Shown here: in pieces, positions 60,131-64,000 of the stretch
Layout of the letters: each line of letters begins with the position of its first letter
How positions within the stretch are numbered: position 1 is the first letter of the stretch
Assembly: GCA_023935145.1 (NCBI GenBank)
Contig: CM043700.1
Span: forward strand, 2,498,501 to 2,562,500
Direction of reading: 5' to 3'
DNA length: 64,000 nt
DNA from: Bretschneidera sinensis
Lineage: Eukaryota > Streptophyta > Magnoliopsida > Brassicales > Akaniaceae
The notes under the pieces: model-generated
What the model was told of the DNA's origin: nothing
The model's input: the letters and a program-made list of their open reading frames with translations, nothing else
Databases searched by the model: none
Program-made: the position numbers and the translations under genes

Positions 60131-60796
60131 CCAATATTATTAGAGCACTGCATTATCTTACCTTCACTCGTCTGGATACTACTTATGCAAGGCAACAAGT
60201 CTATTAGCTCATTTATGCACCTCGCGATGCTTATGTTCAAGCAGTGAAATGTATTATCAGATCTTAAGATCACCATTGGTTTTAGTCTTCGTATCGTGAC
60301 ATGCTCTTCTCCTAGTATTGTATGTTATGTTGATATTGACTAGGTTGGTTATCCAAATACTCAATGTTCAACAATGGGTTATTAAATCTTTTTTGACAAT
60401 AATCTTATTTCATGGATTACTAAGAAGCAAGTGATTGTTGCTTAATAAACTACTAAATCAGAATACACGATTCTCTTTATAGCTACCCATGATATGTTTT
60501 GACTTTCTTATCTTCTGCAAAAGATTGACTTTGCATTTATCAAACCTTGCAATTTTTATTGAGACAATTTGGGCCCTACTCAACTTGTTATCAATCCTAT
60601 TTTCCATGCTCGCACAAAGCATATCGAAACTTTCTATCACTTTGTTTGGGATCTCATATGTCAAAACTTTATTAAAGTTTTTGTTCGTTCTATAATACAA
60701 CTTGTTGACCTTTTCACAAAAAGTACTCCATCTTTAAGTTTTCTTTCCCTACAACACAAGCTTTTATGGAGTTCTCCCCAATTGCTTAAGGGGGAG
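60130..60796 (+). pseudogene. Decayed Ty1/copia RT-RNase H C-terminus
   Basis: Broken plus-strand frames give, in order, a TRLDTTYARQQV block, HAPRDAYVQAVKCI, RNase H pieces, INPIFHARTKHIET-YHFV (60590-60645), a VDLFTKS block and FLSLQHKLL, ending at a purine tract AAGGGGGAG (60788-60796) followed by TGATAGAG, a plausible LTR start. This is the usual end of a copia polyprotein. Many stops. No matching LTR pair was found in the window. Confidence 0.75.
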
Positions 60797-63050
60797 TGAT
60801 AGAGTTTTCCCTAGCATAAAAAAGGGGCATCCTGTAATACCAATGATCAAGGAAGTTGTCCAAGGAAAGCTTCCAAGAGAATGACAAAAGAGCAACGGTA
60901 AACTAGTGTGGTCCAATTTTCAGTTGGAGGACTAACAACAAACTGAGTTTCACCACAAGTGTAAGAGGTCAAAAATCCACTAGACAACTATGACCTCGCA
61001 CACAGAGCTGTGAGGACCTGAAAGATGATTATGTACCAAAAGAGGAGGTGATGATAGTGACCCAAGCAATTGCCACGAAAATGGCGGTCTAAGCAATGTT
61101 TCCCACCTTGACACCTTCAAGAGTAGTGATAGGCACTGAACGCCTCGGACCTTTTAAGGCACCCCTCCATGGGTCACCAAGAATAACTGTTAAACTAGAA
61201 GCACATGGAAGACATTAACAACAATGGTCAGTTTCACACCCCACCAGTACATGTCCATGAACACCTTATTGGTGGTGGCTCTCGACCACTTACAACATTC
61301 AATAGAGACTTGGTATGGATACAATGAGAGTTGCAACCTCCGGTTACAACCTCTAAGTGAATTCCAAAATGGCCAAGTCCTATTGTTTCCATGCTTTATA
61401 GCCCCTAGGAAAAAGCTTCTTAGAGGACCAAGTCAGTAGGCATGATCAAAGAAACAAAGTAAAACAGTGGGAATTAGTCATGGTTTGGCCTCGACTCGGA
61501 TACTTCAGGACCTAAGTCCCAAAACCTATACTACCTGTATATTTCAAGTGTTTGCGAAGGAATGCACCTTCTAAGATGCCGAAAAGTCACCTCCAGCATG
61601 TGCCCCTTAAGTACTCGGTCACTACCTATGGTAAACGGGGCAACATTGAGCACTGCTAAGCCGTCTCACACAGGCTCCCTCTTAGCACCTCGACCCCGCC
61701 ATAGTAGAAGGGGCAATATCAAGCATAGAAAATTATGACACTCTGCATTAGGTCCAATATATGGCAACCGAGCATGTCTACGCTTCCTCACTTTTCTTGC
61801 CTAAGACAACTAAGAGTCGGTCACCTCCAAGGTTGCTCCCTCGAAGTCGTACTAGCTAACATACTTTCACGCGTTAGGGGGCGGCTACCTTTAGGGTCAC
61901 TCCCTCGAGGTCACGCTAGTTAACTTGTCATGCGTAAGGGATCATATAACCATATGAATTAACCCTCACAAGTGGTCAAATTCCCTGGCTTTCTCAAGCC
62001 AACCCAGAATCTGAGTGACGGTTATCCCCACTATACACTTGATCATCCACCACAAGTGACAGCTTGGGTGCAACCGTATCGTGAAACTAGGACATACATT
62101 AGTAATAATGTATCAGGGGGCTACGATCTTATCCTAAAACCACATAGCCTACCTACGCCCTACATTATCGAAAGGCCAACATCCATGGAAAAACAATCAA
62201 GTTGTAAAGACAAGGTTAAACTAAAGTTTTATTCATCAAATAACAAAAATAAGCCAGTATACTATTACATTCAGAAGGTTCATTGACCATTTAACCTAAT
62301 ATTGCCTAGATGGATTACGGAAGCTACATTTTTTCACTACCAAAATCGTACAAAGAGATTTCAACTCAGGCTCAAAAGGCCCATCTCGTTATCCACCACA
62401 AAGTACTATTCACTTGACTTTGTTTCGGACTCAAATGGCTCATCCACCACCTCTACCCCAGAAGGAACAACTGTTCCCCAAATGGCTCAATTGTTTCATG
62501 CACATATGGAACTCATCTAGTGAGCATGAAAAACAGATTTTTGGATGGCATTCTAATGATTAATAGAGCTCCGATAGGCTTCTAGGACGCAGTCGACTCT
62601 CTCTAAGATTATGTTGACCTGCGCCGTGAGACTCTAGTACCCTCGCCATAAGCTCATTACCTCCTTATTAAGTTGGTCCCTCTCAACAGCCACCATCTTA
62701 AGTTGAGAAGCAAATGAGAAAGAAGCTTTCTTTGAGCCACCTTTGGGAACAAACTTCTTTCATCTTTTAGTTAGATGGGCAATTCTTTATAAAATGAAAG
62801 AATGCAGAAAAATGAGAATTCTCAAAGCTTTCAACTCACATAGCTTTGAAGTAAATTAGTGAATGTGAGGAAAACACTCCACAAACTACCTTTTTATATA
62901 AAATTTCGAGAGCCTAGACCTCTTTAGATCGACAACCAAGATCAAGCCTCCCAAAAGCATTGTAGATCACTACTAAGACGCACGAGAAGGAGAATTAAAA
63001 TAAGTAACACTAGTTTGACCTCCTCCAAAAGCTTTTTTCTTTTTTCGAAA
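60797..63050. other. Unclassified repetitive-looking DNA
   Basis: It begins with the possible copia LTR start TGATAGAGTTTTCC. 61000-62560 has moderate GC and broken frames and looks like the non-coding part of an old LTR element. CTCGAGGTCACGCTAGTTAAC at ~61909-61925 echoes CTCGAAGTCGTACTAGCTAAC at ~61842-61860. No domain was recognised. Confidence 0.4.
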
Positions 63051-63059
63051 AACAAACAT

Positions 63060-63900
63060 TGAAGAAGTATTTGAGCTAGTTAGCCCCCGGGCCAGCACCA
63101 TGGGGTTGGATAGGCCCTGGTCGGATTCTCTTGGGTCTAAGTCCAAAAATTTTCTAAGTCTTTTTTGAAAAAAAAAATTATAGAATGACTTTGGCCCTGA
63201 AGTCATTACCATTAGGCCAGACAGGCCCTAGCTGACCTCCAAGTTGGGTCTTTTTAAGTCTAATCCAAAAAAACTTCTAAGTCTTTTTAAAAAAAATAAA
63301 AACCTAAGAAGAACCCTGGTCAGCTGACCTTGGGCCAACACCACGAGGCCGAACATGCCTAGTTGAATGTTGAGGTTGGGTTCACTTGGGTCAAATCCAA
63401 AAATTATTCGAAGTATTTTTTTGAAAAAAAAAATTAGAGAAGGACTTGGGCCAACACCACAGGGTCGGACATGTCCTAGCTAACCCTCCAATCCAAGTCC
63501 TCTGGGGTCCAATCCAAAAAAAAATTATGAGTTTTTCTTTGAAAAAATTATGAGATGTACCTAAACTACCACCAAAGGGTTGGACAGGCCTTAACTGATC
63601 GTCTAAGGTCTATTCCAAAATTTTTCTAATCTTTTTTTGGGAAAATTTTGAGAATGACCTAAGCAAGCAGGTCTTAGGGTCGACATCAATGGACCAGACA
63701 GGCCCTAGTCGACCTTCTAGGTTGCCTTCTCTTGGGTCTAGTCCAAAAAAAATTCTAAATCTTTTTTCAAAAAATAAATTGAGTATGCTCTATTGGCTAG
63801 CCCTGAGGCCAATCCAAAGGGTTGGACTTGGCTTGGCCGACCCCCAGGCCAGGTCTAGTAAAGTCTTGTCCAAAAAAGAAATCTTTTGCCTTTTTCTTTT
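63060..63900. repeat. Degenerate ~115-bp tandem array, about seven monomers
   Basis: A marker word like AGGGTTGGACAGGCC recurs near 63104, 63214, 63345, 63461, 63576, 63689 and 63818 (spacings 110-131 bp). Each monomer continues with a CTTGGGTCTAGTCC-like block, AAAAA, TTCTAAGTCTTTTT and an A-run. Monomers have diverged strongly. The array may extend beyond the window. Confidence 0.85.
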
Positions 63901-64000
63901 TCTTTTCACTTGTAAATGTTGTTTAAGTACAAAAATTGAGCCTCAACCAAAGCTTTCACACTTAAGAGGCTCTAGGAGCTACAGGACATACTCATATGTT

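Overview
This window reads as nuclear DNA of a flowering plant, very probably a woody eudicot. The evidence is spliced genes with GT-AG introns, an ethylene-signalling kinase, a plant class A heat-stress factor, plant copia and chromovirus retrotransposons, and AT-rich intergenic DNA. The species cannot be fixed from sequence alone. The style of the LINE 3' ends reminds me of Fagales genomes, but that is only an impression.

There are two intact host genes and one broken one. (1) 3798-6958, plus strand: an RPF2-type Brix-domain ribosome biogenesis factor with six coding exons (315 aa). A probable promoter and 5'UTR exon lie at about 1.16-1.5 kb, upstream of a long 5'UTR intron. (2) 15310-17758, minus strand: an HSFA3-like heat-stress transcription factor with an in-frame stop and at least three frameshifts, so a pseudogene. 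A retroelement sits about 200 bp upstream of its start. (3) 30061-44046, minus strand: a complete 15-exon CTR1 orthologue (878 aa), with all kinase motifs, a short upstream ORF and telo-boxes.

The rest is mostly mobile DNA. At 8158-13861 is a minus-strand Ty1/copia element with two ~1 kb LTRs, a CGGAT target duplication, an initiator-Met primer site and a deleted reverse transcriptase. At 17959-22301 is a non-coding LTR element (LARD-like) with an AGAGG duplication. Its 5' side is a chain of four LTRs, three of which lack exactly one 152-bp GT...AG segment, as if spliced. Its interior is a GC-rich minisatellite. At 46739-47465 is a solo LTR of a related family (CATCC duplication) with the same putative intron borders. 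At 49241-59043 is a ~9.8 kb chromovirus (Del/Tekay-like) with 2.4 kb LTRs, an ATAAT duplication and one long frame cut only by three TAG stops. Decayed copia pieces lie at 24.8-25.5 and 60.1-60.8 kb, and a degenerate ~115-bp tandem array closes the window at 63.06-63.9 kb.

A LINE family runs through the gene introns. It appears as 5'-truncated copies with a 3' hairpin, and as several micro-insertions made only of the LINE-type tail flanked by target duplications. MITE-like elements with terminal inverted repeats lie in the RPF2 and CTR1 introns. The strongest candidates for something undescribed are the spliced-looking LTR chain and the tail-only insertions. No CRISPR array, rRNA or tRNA gene was recognised.
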